Source: Hymenobacter mellowenesis
GTDB taxonomy: Bacteria > Bacteroidota > Bacteroidia > Cytophagales > Hymenobacteraceae
Assembly: GCF_030581005.1 (NCBI RefSeq)
Contig: NZ_JAUQSX010000014.1
Coordinates: forward strand, 62,001-126,000
Direction: 5' to 3'
Length of the DNA stretch: 64,000 nt
Part shown: positions 44,356 to 53,774 of the stretch, one piece after another
Layout: every line of letters starts with the position of its first letter
Position numbering within the stretch: the stretch's first letter is position 1
Notes under the pieces: model-generated
What the model was told of the DNA's origin: nothing
The model's input: the letters and a program-made list of their open reading frames with translations, nothing else
The model's database searches: none
Program-made: the position numbers and the translations under genes

Positions 44356-44461
44356 CCATGTAAGCGGACCGGCATGCTTCACTTGGACCCGGCTGCAGGA
44401 GCGCATCCTACTAAAGCAAGAAAACCAAGGCCTTGCTTCTTCTAACGGCGGGCCCCTGAAG

Positions 44462-44519
44462 AAAGCCCTACTCGGATGGGTACCCGTAGTGGGCACCCAT
44501 CCAAGCAGGGCTTTTTTTA
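44462..44519. terminator. Bidirectional terminator between two T9SS genes
   Basis: AAAGCCCT...GGATGGGT / ACCCATCC...AGGGCTTTTTTT; a two-part stem, loop ACCCGTAGTGGGC, with T-tract on the right. It sits between convergent genes and can serve both. Confidence 0.8.
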
Positions 44520-44558
44520 GGAGGCCTGCACTTGGCAGGCATTCAGTTCCTGGTGCGG

Positions 44559-47500
44559 TTATTCGACCAACAGCTGCCGGCTGCTGAGGCCAGCCCGCAC
44601 GATGTAGACCCCGGCGGGGAGGCCGCGCAGGTCGAGCGGAGCTTCCAGGGTGCCGGCCGGGGCGGCGTAGCGGCGCACCTCGCGGCCCATCGCGTCGAAC
44701 AACTGCACCGGGCCCGTGCCGGCGACCGGCAGGCGCAGGGTAGTGCGGCCGTGGGCGGGGTTGGGGTACAGCGCCAGTGGCTCGCGGAGTAAGCTCGGGG
44801 CCACGGACAAGAGGGCAGGGTCGGCCAGCACGCCAATGGCCGCCGACGTAACGCCAATGGGCCCGGTCAACACGTTGCTGCCGAAAGCGGCCAGAGGCGT
44901 AGCACGGCCGCCCACCACTACCCGGCCCCCAACCAGCGCGAGGCCCTGGAAGTCATCGGTATAAAGACCACCGGCGGCTTGTGCCCAGGCAATGCTCACG
45001 CTGGAGCCACCATCGGCCAAGCGCAGCACTAGCCCGTCGGCGGCGCCAGCGGCTTGCAGCAGCGTGCCGCCCAGGGTCACGGTGCCGCCGAAGGATGTGG
45101 CGACGTACACGCCCGTGCCGTTGGGCGCGGTCTGGTACACCACGCCGGGCAGCAGTTGCACCCAGCCCAGGCTGAGGCCGGCGGCGCCGTTGTCCAGCAC
45201 TTTCAGCACGAAGCCAATGCCGGTTCCGGTGGTGCTCACACCCTGCCAAACGGTGCTGTTGGTGCTGCCCGACACGTACAAGGCATTGCCCTGCTGGCTC
45301 ATGCTTACCACAAACTCGGGCCCGGCGCTGCCGGCCTGCACCGCGCCCGTGAAGCTGCTCGATGTGCCCGAGTCCGTGAGACGGGCCACGGCCACGTCGC
45401 CGTCGTTGTTGATGCTGGACAGGGTCGTGGCCCCAAAGCTGACCGTGCCGTAGAACACCCCGCTCAGGTACACCGTCGAGCCGCTGACGCGCAAGCCATA
45501 CACGTTGATGCTGTTGGCGAAAGCCGGGCCCGTGGCGTTGCCAATGCCCTGGGCCCAGCCAAACGAGGCCGTGCTGCCGTTGTCGACGAGCTTGGCCACG
45601 TAGCCATCGTCCTGGCTGGCGTTGCTGCTCAAGGCCGTCACTCCGCCAATCTGAAGCGCAGCGCCGGTGAAATCGCCGCCCACGTACACGTTGTTGCCGC
45701 TGGCGGTGAGGGCTTCCACAAACGTCCCGCTTCCGTCATCAATCAACTGCGCCCACGTGAAACCGGCGCTGGAACCGGCGTCGGTGAGCTTGGCCACGTA
45801 GCCGGTAATCGAACCCGGAGATGAGGCCGTGAGCGTAGTGCTGCCCAGCGCAATGGTCTGGCCGTTAAACTGCCCAGCCACATACACGCTGTTGCCGCTC
45901 ACGGCCAGGCCGGCATAGGTATCCTCATCGCCCGCCCCGCCGGCCCGCACGGCCCACACGTAGCTAGCCGTGCTGGGATTGAACTTGGCCACGAACAAGT
46001 CGCGCCCGCCCACGCTGGTGAGCGTGGTGCCGCCCAGCGTGATGGTGCCGCTGAACTCCCCGGCCACCACCACGGTGCCCGCCGCAGCAGGCGCCGCCCA
46101 GCGAATGGAGCTGGTGCCGGTGCTGCCCGCCGCGCTCTGCCAGGTGGGAGCTGTATTGGTGCCTACCGTGAAGCTCACCAGCGCATTGCTGTTGCCCAGG
46201 GGCGTGGCCACTTCAATGGGCCCCGACTGCGCCCCGGACGGCACCACCACCCCGCTGATTTGGGTGCCGGCGGTATTCACGATGAAGCCCCCCGCCACGA
46301 CGTTGTTGGTGGTGCCGGCAAAGGTGATGGTAGAGGTCCCGGCCAGGCCCTCGCCGTACAGGGTAATGGTGGTACCCAACGGTCCGGCGTTGGGAGCCGC
46401 GAGGGTCAGCAGCGGGGCCGGGTCGGAAAGAGTGGCCACGAAACCGGGCCGGACGCCCGCGCTGGCACTCACGCTGAGGCTGCCGAAAGTGGCCGGGGCT
46501 GCTACCTGCCCGGCAACATACCAGGTCCGCGTGTCGAGGCGCCCCACGCCCACGGCGTTATCGGCCCCGGTGCCACCGGCCTGCTGCGCGCCCACGAAAG
46601 TGGCGCTGCTGCCCCGGTCGGTGATTTTGGCCACCAGCACGTCGCTGCCGCCGGCGCTGGTGAGGGTGCGGGTGCCCAAGCTGGCCGTGCCGCCGAACGT
46701 GCCGGCCGCGTACAGGCTGGTGCCGTACAGGGCCAGGGCATTGACGCTGTTGGAGGCATCGGTGCTGGTGCCGCTGTTTTGCAGCGCCCAGGTGAAACTG
46801 GCCGAAGTGCCCGCGTCGGTGAGCTTGCTCACGAACAGGTTGGCCACGCCCGGATTGGCGAGCGTGGTACTGCCAAAAGAAGCGCTGGCGCTACGGTAGC
46901 TGCCGCCCACATACACGCTGGTGCCGCGGGCCAGCACAGAGCGGGCGTAGTCGTCGCCGGAGCCGCCGGCCCGCTGCGCCCAGGAAATGCTGCCCACGTT
47001 GGCATAGCTCAGCTTTAGTACGAACAGGTCTTCGCCGCCGGCGCTCGTCAGGGTGCCGCCGGGCACGGTGTTAGCGGTGCTGTTGAAAGTGCCGGCCGCG
47101 TACAGGGAACTGCCGCTGAGGCTGAGCGCCGTCACGGCATCGCCGGCCAGCACCACCGGGGCCGGCGTGGTGGAAAGCGTTGCACTTGTGGCCGAGTAAA
47201 GAGCCACGAAGCCTCCCGTTCCCGCCAGAGTGTAGGCGTCGAACGAGGCATTGCCCCCGCTGCTGCCCCCGAGGTAGAGGTAGGAATTGACCAGGTTGGT
47301 GAGGGAGGTGGCGTAGTCATTGGCCGTGCCGCCCGCCCGTTTGGCCCAGTTCACGGCAGGCGTGCCGCCGGCCGACTCGTTGAGGCGGGCCAGAAAGATG
47401 TCGCTGTTGCCCGCTTGGGCATTGGTCAGGGCGGGGCGGGCGCCCAGGGTCAGCGTCTGGCTCACGAAATTGCCGGCCACGTACACGTAGGGGCTATACA

Positions 47501-47840
47501 CCGCAATGGCCGTAGCCGCGTTGCGGCCGGTGGTGGCGCTGCCGGTGCCCTTCAGGGCCCAGGCAAAGCCGCTGCCGGGGTTCCACTTGGCCACGAACAG
47601 CTCCTGGGTATTGGTGGTGCTGAGGGTGATGCTGCCGAAGGTGGCCGTGCCGGCAAACCCGCCGGCCAGGTACACGTTGCCGCTGCCGTCGGTGGTACTG
47701 GCTTGCACCTGCACGTCGCCGGCGGCGGCCACGGCCGCCTGCCAATCGGGAGTTTGGGCCTGGGCTTGCCAGGCCGTGGCCAGCCATAAGAACAGGAGCA
47801 GCAAGCCGCTGCGGCCACACTGAGGTAGAGTGAAGGTCAT
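44559..47840 (-). CDS. Very large secreted repeat protein with IPT/TIG-like domain and T9SS sorting domain
   Basis: A 1093-aa exported protein. Signal peptide; then many units built on VYVAG.F and ..F...L......D.FV.K, resembling the SBBP/beta-propeller-like repeats of surface proteins. An IPT/TIG-like domain is in the middle (PLLTLAAPNAGPLGTTITLYG with ITFAGTTNNVV and QSGPIEVATPLG, near residue 460-560). A T9SS type A domain ends it (LYPNPAHGRTTLRLP to VYIVRAGLSSRQLLVE). Start 47840 begins the signal peptide. Likely adhesin or secreted structural protein. Confidence 0.86.
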   Translation of the reverse strand: MTFTLPQCGRSGLLLLFLWLATAWQAQAQTPDWQAAVAAAGDVQVQASTTDGSGNVYLAGGFAGTATFGSITLSTTNTQELFVAKWNPGSGFAWALKGTGSATTGRNAATAIAVYSPYVYVAGNFVSQTLTLGARPALTNAQAGNSDIFLARLNESAGGTPAVNWAKRAGGTANDYATSLTNLVNSYLYLGGSSGGNASFDAYTLAGTGGFVALYSATSATLSTTPAPVVLAGDAVTALSLSGSSLYAAGTFNSTANTVPGGTLTSAGGEDLFVLKLSYANVGSISWAQRAGGSGDDYARSVLARGTSVYVGGSYRSASASFGSTTLANPGVANLFVSKLTDAGTSASFTWALQNSGTSTDASNSVNALALYGTSLYAAGTFGGTASLGTRTLTSAGGSDVLVAKITDRGSSATFVGAQQAGGTGADNAVGVGRLDTRTWYVAGQVAAPATFGSLSVSASAGVRPGFVATLSDPAPLLTLAAPNAGPLGTTITLYGEGLAGTSTITFAGTTNNVVAGGFIVNTAGTQISGVVVPSGAQSGPIEVATPLGNSNALVSFTVGTNTAPTWQSAAGSTGTSSIRWAAPAAAGTVVVAGEFSGTITLGGTTLTSVGGRDLFVAKFNPSTASYVWAVRAGGAGDEDTYAGLAVSGNSVYVAGQFNGQTIALGSTTLTASSPGSITGYVAKLTDAGSSAGFTWAQLIDDGSGTFVEALTASGNNVYVGGDFTGAALQIGGVTALSSNASQDDGYVAKLVDNGSTASFGWAQGIGNATGPAFANSINVYGLRVSGSTVYLSGVFYGTVSFGATTLSSINNDGDVAVARLTDSGTSSSFTGAVQAGSAGPEFVVSMSQQGNALYVSGSTNSTVWQGVSTTGTGIGFVLKVLDNGAAGLSLGWVQLLPGVVYQTAPNGTGVYVATSFGGTVTLGGTLLQAAGAADGLVLRLADGGSSVSIAWAQAAGGLYTDDFQGLALVGGRVVVGGRATPLAAFGSNVLTGPIGVTSAAIGVLADPALLSVAPSLLREPLALYPNPAHGRTTLRLPVAGTGPVQLFDAMGREVRRYAAPAGTLEAPLDLRGLPAGVYIVRAGLSSRQLLVE

Positions 47841-48098
47841 AATGCGTTTTTTGAAAGTAGAAGGATGACAATGAGGAACAAACATAGCGACTGAAGCATC
47901 ATTATCGGCTGCGCCATTCCCGGTTTTGCAAAGCGCCAAATCCGTGTCCTGTCCCCATGGCTGGCAGTGCAGACGCGCACCAGCGCCCGACAAGAAAGCG
48001 ACGGCGCTTTCCAAATTTCTGCCGGGTGGCCAGCCGGGCGCTGGCGCCGGTTTTATCTTCGGGAAATTAAACCGTGGCATTTGCGTTATGCTCCCCGA

Positions 48099-49961
48099 AT
48101 GACTACCCGCTGGCTGTGCTTCTGGAGAATACTGCTGTTTGCCGGGCTGGCCCTGCCGTTGGCCGCCCGCGCCCAGACGCCCGGCCTTAACCCCAACGCC
48201 CCCAATCAGCCCGGCCTGGCCTCCCCGCCCCTGCCACCGCGTGCGGCCCCGCCCCTGGCGCCGGCCCAGCGCCGCGCCCTAGCCCACCCGCGCGTGCTGC
48301 TGCTCGAGGCCGAAGGCGCTGACCGCGCCATCCTACGGCGTTATAAGATGCCGGCCACCGTGCCCGATTCGCTCACAGCGCTGCGCGAAGTGCGCGAGCT
48401 GGTGCTGGCCCTGCAAGCCGCTGCCTACCTCACGGCCTCGGCCGATGAGATGCGCTGGAGCCGCGACACGGTGCGCGCCCGCCTCTACGTGGGCGAGGCA
48501 TTTAGCTGGGCCTACCTGCGCAACGGCAACCTCGGCGACGGCCTGCTGACGCGCGCCGGCTACCGCGAAAAGCTGTTTCGCCAAACGCCGTTCCAGCCCG
48601 CCGACTGGGCCCGCTTGCAGGAGCGTATTCTTACGGAAGCCGAAAACCAGGGCTTCCCCTTCGCCACCGTCGGCCTCGATTCGCTGCAGCTCAGCGGGCA
48701 CGCCATTGCGGGCCGCGTGGTGCTCAAGCGCGGCCCGGCGGTGGTGTTCGACTCGCTGCAAATTGTGGGCAACACCAAGACCAAAAAGCGCTTCCTGACC
48801 AAGTACCTGCAGATTTTCCCGGAGCAGCCCTTCAGCCAGCAGCGCGTAGCCGCCGCCGCCCAGCTGCTGCGCCAGCTGCCCTACCTGCGTCTGCGCGCCG
48901 AGCCCGAAATCCGGTTTGCCCGGGGCCGCGCCCGCGTGTATTTGCTCATCGATGACCGGCCCAGCAACCAGTTCGACGCCATTGTGGGCATCCTGCCCAA
49001 TGCCAACGCCCAGCAGACCGGCGTGCAGTTCACCGGCGACGTCACCATCAACCTGCGCAACATCAAGGGTGGCGGCAAGCAGTTGGGCCTGCAATGGCGC
49101 AAAACCGACGCCCTCTCGCAGCTGCTCGATGCCCAGTACGTGCACCCCAACTTCTTCGGCACGCCGCTGGAAGTGTCGGGCACCTTCAACCTCTACAAGC
49201 AAACCGACGCCTTCACCACCGTGCAGCCGCGCCTGCAGGTGACTTACCCCACGGTGCGCGCGGGCCGCATCAGCTTTTTCGCCGAGCAGCGCAGTTCTTC
49301 GCTCGACTCGCTGCGCGACACCACCGTGCTGCCCACCAACCTCGACTCGCGCTACACGGCCTACGGCCTGGCATACGCCTGGACCAGCCTGGATGACCTG
49401 TTTTTTCCGCACCGCGGCTACTTGCTAAACGCTCAATCGGCGGTAGGCACCAAAACCATCATCCAAAATGCTCAGCTGAGCGCCGAGCTTTACAACGGCA
49501 TTCCCATGCAATCGACGCAGTACACGTTTGCCGTGCGAGCCGAGCGCTACTTCCCCGTGAAGCGGGCCGGCGTGCTGCTGGTGCGCCTGCGCACCGAGGG
49601 CTTGCTCAACCCGCGCCTTTCCACCAACGACCTGCTGCGCCTAGGCGGGCTGAACTCCTTGCGCGGCTTCAACGAAAACCAGTTTTACGTCAGCTCGTTC
49701 GCGCTGGCCACGGCCGAATTCCGCCAGTTTATCGGCGCCGATTCCTACGTGTTTTTGTTTGCGGACCAAGCCTATCTGCGCCACGATGCCGTGGATGAAA
49801 AATTCGGTGACCAGCCCACCGGCCTCGGGGCAGGGCTGAGCTTCCGCACCGGCGCGGGCCTGTTTCAGTTCGTGTATTCGGTGGGCCAGGCCAGTAGCAT
49901 CAACCAGAAGTTCGCGCTGAACGCCTCCAAGATTCACTTTGGTCTGACCAGCCGGTTTTGA
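48099..49961 (+). CDS. BamA/TamA family outer membrane protein
   Basis: A 620-aa Omp85-type protein. Signal peptide (to ARAQ), POTRA-like domains (about 210-290, VVLKRGPAVVFDSLQIVGNTK and FSQQRVAAAAQLLRQLPYL), then an outer-membrane barrel with the late motif LLRLGGLNSLRGFNENQFY and the end FALNASKIHFGLTSRF. Typical TamA/BamA-like size; the role could be barrel assembly or export of a partner. Start at 48099 begins the signal; the adjacent repeat protein is divergent. Confidence 0.87.
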   Translation: MTTRWLCFWRILLFAGLALPLAARAQTPGLNPNAPNQPGLASPPLPPRAAPPLAPAQRRALAHPRVLLLEAEGADRAILRRYKMPATVPDSLTALREVRELVLALQAAAYLTASADEMRWSRDTVRARLYVGEAFSWAYLRNGNLGDGLLTRAGYREKLFRQTPFQPADWARLQERILTEAENQGFPFATVGLDSLQLSGHAIAGRVVLKRGPAVVFDSLQIVGNTKTKKRFLTKYLQIFPEQPFSQQRVAAAAQLLRQLPYLRLRAEPEIRFARGRARVYLLIDDRPSNQFDAIVGILPNANAQQTGVQFTGDVTINLRNIKGGGKQLGLQWRKTDALSQLLDAQYVHPNFFGTPLEVSGTFNLYKQTDAFTTVQPRLQVTYPTVRAGRISFFAEQRSSSLDSLRDTTVLPTNLDSRYTAYGLAYAWTSLDDLFFPHRGYLLNAQSAVGTKTIIQNAQLSAELYNGIPMQSTQYTFAVRAERYFPVKRAGVLLVRLRTEGLLNPRLSTNDLLRLGGLNSLRGFNENQFYVSSFALATAEFRQFIGADSYVFLFADQAYLRHDAVDEKFGDQPTGLGAGLSFRTGAGLFQFVYSVGQASSINQKFALNASKIHFGLTSRF

Positions 49962-50178
49962 TGCCTGTGAGCGGGCAATAGGTGCCGAATACCCGCCATT
50001 TTGTCGCCTTTTTAAGCGCCGAAAAATGGTTTTATGCCAGCGTGGCCGACATTGCTGAATTTGGATAAAAATGACGGCCAATACGGCTGATTTTCAGGCA
50101 CACTAAGCCTTAATTCAGATTGGTACATCATTTGTAATAGATGGTCTGAAGCCGACGCCTAAAACCCGGCTCCCAACC

Positions 50179-50562
50179 ATGAAACTCATCAGCCCGAAAT
50201 TCATCCGTTCCATTGCCCCGCAGCTCGATTTGCTCAACACCATCGGTGGCGGCGTGGCCCAGCCCCAGCTCCGCGTCGACCAGCGTCCCAAAGGCGTGAT
50301 TCTGCGCGTGGCTATGCCCACCGTGCCGGCCGACAGCTTCCGCGTGGTGCTTAACCAGCAGAAGCTCACTGTGTTCGGCGAGTACCGCCACGAGCCCGAC
50401 GACCAGCTGGCCGCCCCCCTCTTCGTGCAAACCCTCGACCTGCCTAACAACCTCGACCTGGCCCGCATCGATGCCGTGCACGAAGGCAACGAGTTGCAGG
50501 TCCGCATTCCCTTCCTCAACCCCAGCGACCAGCAGCGCGAAATCGACATTCGTCACAATTAA
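50179..50562 (+). CDS. Hsp20/alpha-crystallin-like protein
   Basis: A 127-aa protein with the alpha-crystallin plan: a short N-terminal arm, GVILRVAMPTVPADSFRVVL (strands 2-4), LTVFGEYRHEPDD, ALFVQTLDLPNN-like spacing with LDLPNNLDLARIDAVHEG and LQVRIPFLN at the end. The I/V-x-I/V motif is replaced by IDIRHN. Small heat-shock-like, probably cytosolic chaperone. Start at 50179 follows the family. Confidence 0.8.
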   Translation: MKLISPKFIRSIAPQLDLLNTIGGGVAQPQLRVDQRPKGVILRVAMPTVPADSFRVVLNQQKLTVFGEYRHEPDDQLAAPLFVQTLDLPNNLDLARIDAVHEGNELQVRIPFLNPSDQQREIDIRHN

Positions 50563-50615
50563 TTTCGGGTTTCAAACCGAATTAATTTCGCTGACTATCT
50601 GTTAATTAAATATCC

Positions 50616-50671
50616 ATAACGCCGGGACCGACCGGCACCGCAGTCCATCGATAACGCCGGGTCCGACCGGC
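50616..50671. repeat. Short direct repeat, 21 bp, 35 bp apart
   Basis: ATAACGCCGGG(A/T)CCGACCGGC at 50616-50636 and 50651-50671, one base different. It lies between the Hsp20-like gene and its terminator. No role known. Confidence 0.8.
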
Positions 50672-50704
50672 CACTTTCCGAGTCTTCTGGTTTTCACCAT
50701 TGAG

Positions 50705-50734
50705 CCACCGCCCGCAGCGGTGGTTTTGTTTTTT
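50705..50734 (+). terminator. Terminator after the Hsp20-like gene
   Basis: CCACCGC / GCGGTGG arms, 5-base loop, followed by TTTTGTTTTTTT. Rho-independent terminator in the direction of the Hsp20-like gene. Confidence 0.8.
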
Positions 50735-50756
50735 TGGGCGCTGAACCTCTCTTTTT

Positions 50757-50850
50757 AGAATGTCATGCAGAGCGCAGCGAAGCATCTCGCATGCTTCAAC
50801 TAATTACTGGTGGCGGGCAAGATGCTTCGCTGCGCTCTGCATGACGTTCT
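50757..50850. repeat. Inverted repeat, GTCATG family (type GCAGAGCGCAGCGAAGC)
   Basis: Arms 50757-50787 and 50820-50850 (31 bp), one mismatch. Same arm type as 4051, 9079 and 39062. Lies between the Hsp20-like terminator and a convergent gene. Confidence 0.93.
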
Positions 50851-50863
50851 TTTCCATCGTCAC

Positions 50864-51187
50864 CTACCCAAACAGCGGCACCAGTAGCACAAAACTCATC
50901 AGCAGTGCCAGGTAAAACCAGCCCATCACCTGGCCCCGGTAGTGCCGCGGCAGCCGGTTGCTGAGCACCAGCATGGCCGCGATGACCAACGCCAAGTGCG
51001 ACACGAAAAACACCATCGTTTTCAGCCAGTTGCTCACGATGGTGTTTTCGGGCTGCATCTGGTTCGATTCGCCCAGTCCCGAGGTGAGGTACTGCAGGCC
51101 ATAGAAGGCCACGGTTTCGAAGGCCACAAAGAGCAGCAAACCAATGAAGAGCGATTCTTTCGAGGATTTCGGCGATACGTCGGCCAT
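50864..51187 (-). CDS. Small membrane protein of unknown function
   Basis: A 107-aa protein with three hydrophobic segments: SLFIGLLLFVAFETVAFYGL, LKTMVFFVSHLALVIAAMLVL and WFYLALLMSFVLLVPLFG at the C-terminus. No family recognised. Separated by 5 bases from the stop of the VF530 gene on the same strand, so they may form an operon. Confidence 0.75.
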   Translation of the reverse strand: MADVSPKSSKESLFIGLLLFVAFETVAFYGLQYLTSGLGESNQMQPENTIVSNWLKTMVFFVSHLALVIAAMLVLSNRLPRHYRGQVMGWFYLALLMSFVLLVPLFG

Positions 51188-51192
51188 GGCGG

Positions 51193-51468
51193 TTAGGGGC
51201 GCGGGCGGCCCTGCACTTCGGCCGAGCGGGCCTTAATGTACAGTTCCTCCACCTTGGTGCGGGCCCAGGGCGTGCGGCGCAAAAAGGTGAGGCTGGACTT
51301 GATGCTGGGGTTTTCGGCGAAACAGTTCATGCGCAGGCGCGCGTCGAGCTCAGGCCAGCCGTAAGCGGCCACCAAATACTCCAGAATAGCGGCGAGCGTG
51401 ACGCCGTGCAGTTCGCTGATGAGGTGGCCGGATTCGTCGCGGGCGTCGGCGGCGCGGAGGAAAGACAT
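51193..51468 (-). CDS. VF530 family DNA-binding-like protein (DUF2132)
   Basis: A 91-aa protein: LHGVTLAAILEYLVAAYGWPELDARLRMNCF and NPSIKSSLTFLRRTPWARTKVEELY, the complete VF530/DUF2132 domain, thought to be a small helical domain possibly binding DNA. Start at 51468 (MSFLRAAD). The C-terminal EVQGRPRP is not part of the domain. Confidence 0.9.
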   Translation of the reverse strand: MSFLRAADARDESGHLISELHGVTLAAILEYLVAAYGWPELDARLRMNCFAENPSIKSSLTFLRRTPWARTKVEELYIKARSAEVQGRPRP

Positions 51469-51565
51469 GGCAAAGGCGGATGGTGCGAAACGCAAAGTTG
51501 GCGAAAAGCCGCCGGCCGGGGCACGACGGGGCCGGGTCCGTCGTTATTTTTGAGCCGCACCGCCC

Positions 51566-52444
51566 ATGCCGACCCCCTCCCCCACCCGCCGCGCCCCCGC
51601 GCCTGCTCCGCCCCGCGCCCCCCGCCAGGCCTGGCGTAGCGTGCTGCTGGCCGGGCTGCTGATGGGGCTCACGGTGGGCGGCTACTATTACCTGCGCCAC
51701 CAGGTGCAACTCAACCGCTACGCCCGCCGGGCCTGGGCCACGCTCACCCAAGGCGGCCTCACGGGCCGCGAGAAAACACCGCTGCTGGCCGGCTACTCGG
51801 TGCACGGCATCGATGTGTCGGCCTACCAGGGCCGCATCGACTGGCCCGAGGTGGCCCGCAACCGGGTGCGCTTTGCCTTTATCAAAGCCAGCGAGGGCGC
51901 CACCATGCGCGACGCCCGCTTTGCCCGCAACTGGCGCGAGGCCCGCAAGGCCGGCGTGCTCTGTGGGGCCTACCACTACTTCCAGCCCAACCGCGACGGC
52001 CAGGTGCAGGCCGACCTCTTTGCCCGTACCGTGCCCCTGGCCCCCGGCGACCTGCCCCCCGTGCTCGACGTGGAAGCCGCCAATTTCCACGACGTGGCCG
52101 TGCTGCGCCGCGAGGTGGCCCGCTGGCTGCGCCTCATCGAGGCGCACTACGGCGTGCGGCCCATTCTTTACTCCAACCACAGCTTTTATAAGCGCCACCT
52201 GGCCGGGCATTTCGATGCCTACCCGCTCTGGCTGGCCCACTACGAGGTGGAGCGCCCCGCCATGCCCCGCAGCAAGTGGATAATCTGGCAGCACTCCGAC
52301 GAATCGCACGTGCCCGGCATCCGGGGCGTGGTCGATTTCAACGTTTTTCAGGGCAATTTCAAAGACCTGGAGGCCCTGCGCGTGCCGCCTGCCCCGGCCC
52401 CAGCCCCGCCCAAAGCGCTGAAGTCCAAATCCCGGCATCGCTGA
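51566..52444 (+). CDS. GH25 family lysozyme with N-terminal membrane anchor
   Basis: A 292-aa protein. A Pro-rich N-terminus and one membrane helix (about 28-48, SVLLAGLLMGLTVGGYYYL) place it at the envelope. The GH25 domain (about 80-275) has GIDVSAYQGRIDWPEVA near residue 82, AGVLCGAYHYFQ, PPVLDVEA near 165-170 with the catalytic Asp/Glu pair, and IWQHSDESHVPGIRGVVDFN near the end. Cleaves muramic acid linkages in peptidoglycan. Start at 51566. Confidence 0.92.
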   Translation: MPTPSPTRRAPAPAPPRAPRQAWRSVLLAGLLMGLTVGGYYYLRHQVQLNRYARRAWATLTQGGLTGREKTPLLAGYSVHGIDVSAYQGRIDWPEVARNRVRFAFIKASEGATMRDARFARNWREARKAGVLCGAYHYFQPNRDGQVQADLFARTVPLAPGDLPPVLDVEAANFHDVAVLRREVARWLRLIEAHYGVRPILYSNHSFYKRHLAGHFDAYPLWLAHYEVERPAMPRSKWIIWQHSDESHVPGIRGVVDFNVFQGNFKDLEALRVPPAPAPAPPKALKSKSRHR

Positions 52445-52450
52445 AACCCG

Positions 52451-52504
52451 AAAAAGCCGCCCGCCTGCCGCTTCCGGAGAAGCGCGCAAGCCGGGCGGCT
52501 TTTT
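52451..52504. terminator. Terminator between lysozyme and MXKDX gene
   Basis: AAAAAGCCGCCCG / CGGGCGGCTTTTT, 13-bp arms with a long loop (about 28 bases), A-tract and T-tract outside; bidirectional between convergent genes. Confidence 0.85.
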
Positions 52505-52523
52505 GCGTAGCGAGGTGGTTGGC

Positions 52524-52745
52524 TTACATTTTATCTTTGGCCATCATCTTGCCGTCCTTCTTCATGGCCTTGCCGTCTTTCTTGGCCATCTTGTCTTTCG
52601 AGCCCATTTTGGCGTCCTTCTTCATCATCTTGCCGTCGGCTTTCTCCTCTTTTTTCATCATCTTGTCATCGCCCTGCTGCGCGTGAGCCGCCAGGAAGGT
52701 GCACGAAAGAGCCACGGCCGAAGCCAGTTTCAACAGGTTTTTCAT
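52524..52745 (-). CDS. Exported MXKDX-type Met/Lys/Asp repeat protein
   Basis: A 73-aa protein: signal peptide (MKNLLKLASAVALSCTFLAAHAQ), then a low-complexity tail of pentapeptide-like units (DDKMMKKE, DGKMMKKDAKM, SKDKMAKKDGKAM, KKDGKMMAKDKM). Close to the pentapeptide MXKDX repeat family. The mature region is almost only K, M, D, G, A. Possibly involved in metal or surface binding; unproven. Confidence 0.8.
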   Translation of the reverse strand: MKNLLKLASAVALSCTFLAAHAQQGDDKMMKKEEKADGKMMKKDAKMGSKDKMAKKDGKAMKKDGKMMAKDKM

Positions 52746-52821
52746 GGTTTTGAGTTGGTTGAAAAAGTTGGTGTTGGGTGAGAAACTCGGCCGAAAGGTT
52801 ATCGCAAATGATTAATTTTAG

Positions 52822-53265
52822 ATGAAGCAGAATCACAAGGCCAAAATTCTATACGCCACCTTCTTACGATGCCTGTTGTGGCTGCTGCCGGGCCTGTTTT
52901 TGCTGGCCTCCTGCGGGGGCAGTCGCAACGCGGGCAATGGCAGCACCAAAGCCCCGCGCGGCACCTACACCCAAACCGGCCTTGGCTCCTACTACGCGGC
53001 CAAGTTCAATGGCCGGGCCACGGCCAGCGGCTCTACCTACCGCCCAGGCCAGATGACAGCGGCCCACAATACGCTGCCCTTCGGCACGGTCATCCGGGTC
53101 ACCAACACGCGCAACGGCCGCTCCGTCGATGTGACTGTGACGGACCGGGGGCCGCACACCAAGGGCTACATCGTGGATGTGTCGCGCCGCGCCGCTGAGC
53201 AGCTCGACATTGTTTCGGCGGGCGTGGTGCCGGTGCGCCTCGTCGTCATCAAAGCCGCGCCGTAG
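52822..53265 (+). CDS. RlpA-like septal ring lytic transglycosylase, lipoprotein
   Basis: A 147-aa lipoprotein: lipobox LLAS-C (Cys31), then the double-psi beta-barrel domain: GLGSYYAAKFNGRATASG, MTAAHNTLPFGTVIRVTN and NGRSVDVTVTDRGPHTKGY, ending in VVIKAAP. RlpA cleaves naked glycan strands at the septum; the mature catalytic domain is complete. Start at 52822; a SPOR domain is absent. Confidence 0.9.
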   Translation: MKQNHKAKILYATFLRCLLWLLPGLFLLASCGGSRNAGNGSTKAPRGTYTQTGLGSYYAAKFNGRATASGSTYRPGQMTAAHNTLPFGTVIRVTNTRNGRSVDVTVTDRGPHTKGYIVDVSRRAAEQLDIVSAGVVPVRLVVIKAAP

Positions 53266-53302
53266 TCCCGTTTCTTTGTTTTCCGAAACTGTTTCTTTTG
53301 CC

Positions 53303-53497
53303 ATGAACATCCGTAAAAAAGTCCGCTGGACGCTGCCGCCCAATACCAACCGCTACGCCGCCCTCGACCTGTGGGTGCCCGCCGCTGAAGACGAAGGCTG
53401 GTCGGAGACTGAAGTTCAGCACGTTATCGACGAAGTGGTGGAAGCCGACAACGATGCCGCCGGGCTCGAAGTACTGGCCTGGTACACGGCCTCTTAG
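53303..53497 (+). CDS. Small unknown protein
   Basis: A 64-aa protein: MNIRKKVRWTLPPNTNRYAAL, VPAAEDEGWSETEVQHVIDEVVEADNDAAGLEVLAWYTAS. Acidic helix in the second half. No family recognised. Starts 37 bp after rlpA's stop on the same strand, so it is probably co-transcribed. The codon use suits a real gene. The longer frame starts inside rlpA and is rejected. Confidence 0.6.
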   Translation: MNIRKKVRWTLPPNTNRYAALDLWVPAAEDEGWSETEVQHVIDEVVEADNDAAGLEVLAWYTAS

Positions 53498-53532
53498 CCG
53501 GCAGCTGCCTAACGCCGTCTTCCACATCTTGT

Positions 53533-53577
53533 GCCCCTCGGACTCTGCCGCTTGCGCCAGAGTTTGAGGGGCTTTTT
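53533..53577 (+). terminator. Terminator after the rlpA operon
   Basis: GCCCCTC...GACTCTG / CAGAGT...GAGGGGC followed by TTTTTC. Stem is interrupted but long; T-tract in the plus direction. Confidence 0.75.
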
Positions 53578-53700
53578 CGTGCCATTTCAGCGGGTATTTC
53601 AGCCGAAAAATGGCAGTCGCCAAAACGCATTATAAAACTATGCCGCTAAATATTTTGATAAAATTTATATCGAGTCAATTCACAAAACAAGATTTTATTG

Positions 53701-53708
53701 TACTTTTG
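53701..53708 (+). promoter_or_regulatory. -7 element of the alpha/beta hydrolase gene
   Basis: TACTTTTG fits TAnnTTTG, in an AT-rich stretch (53630-53710) 67 bases before the ATG. No exact -33 element. A hairpin (CGAGTC.../GACTCG, about 53731-53755) lies in the predicted leader. Confidence 0.6.
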
Positions 53709-53774
53709 AACACAGTCTCTATTTGACAACCGCGAGTCGGGTTGCTGCGACTCGAAAACCAGAGACCCACTGCT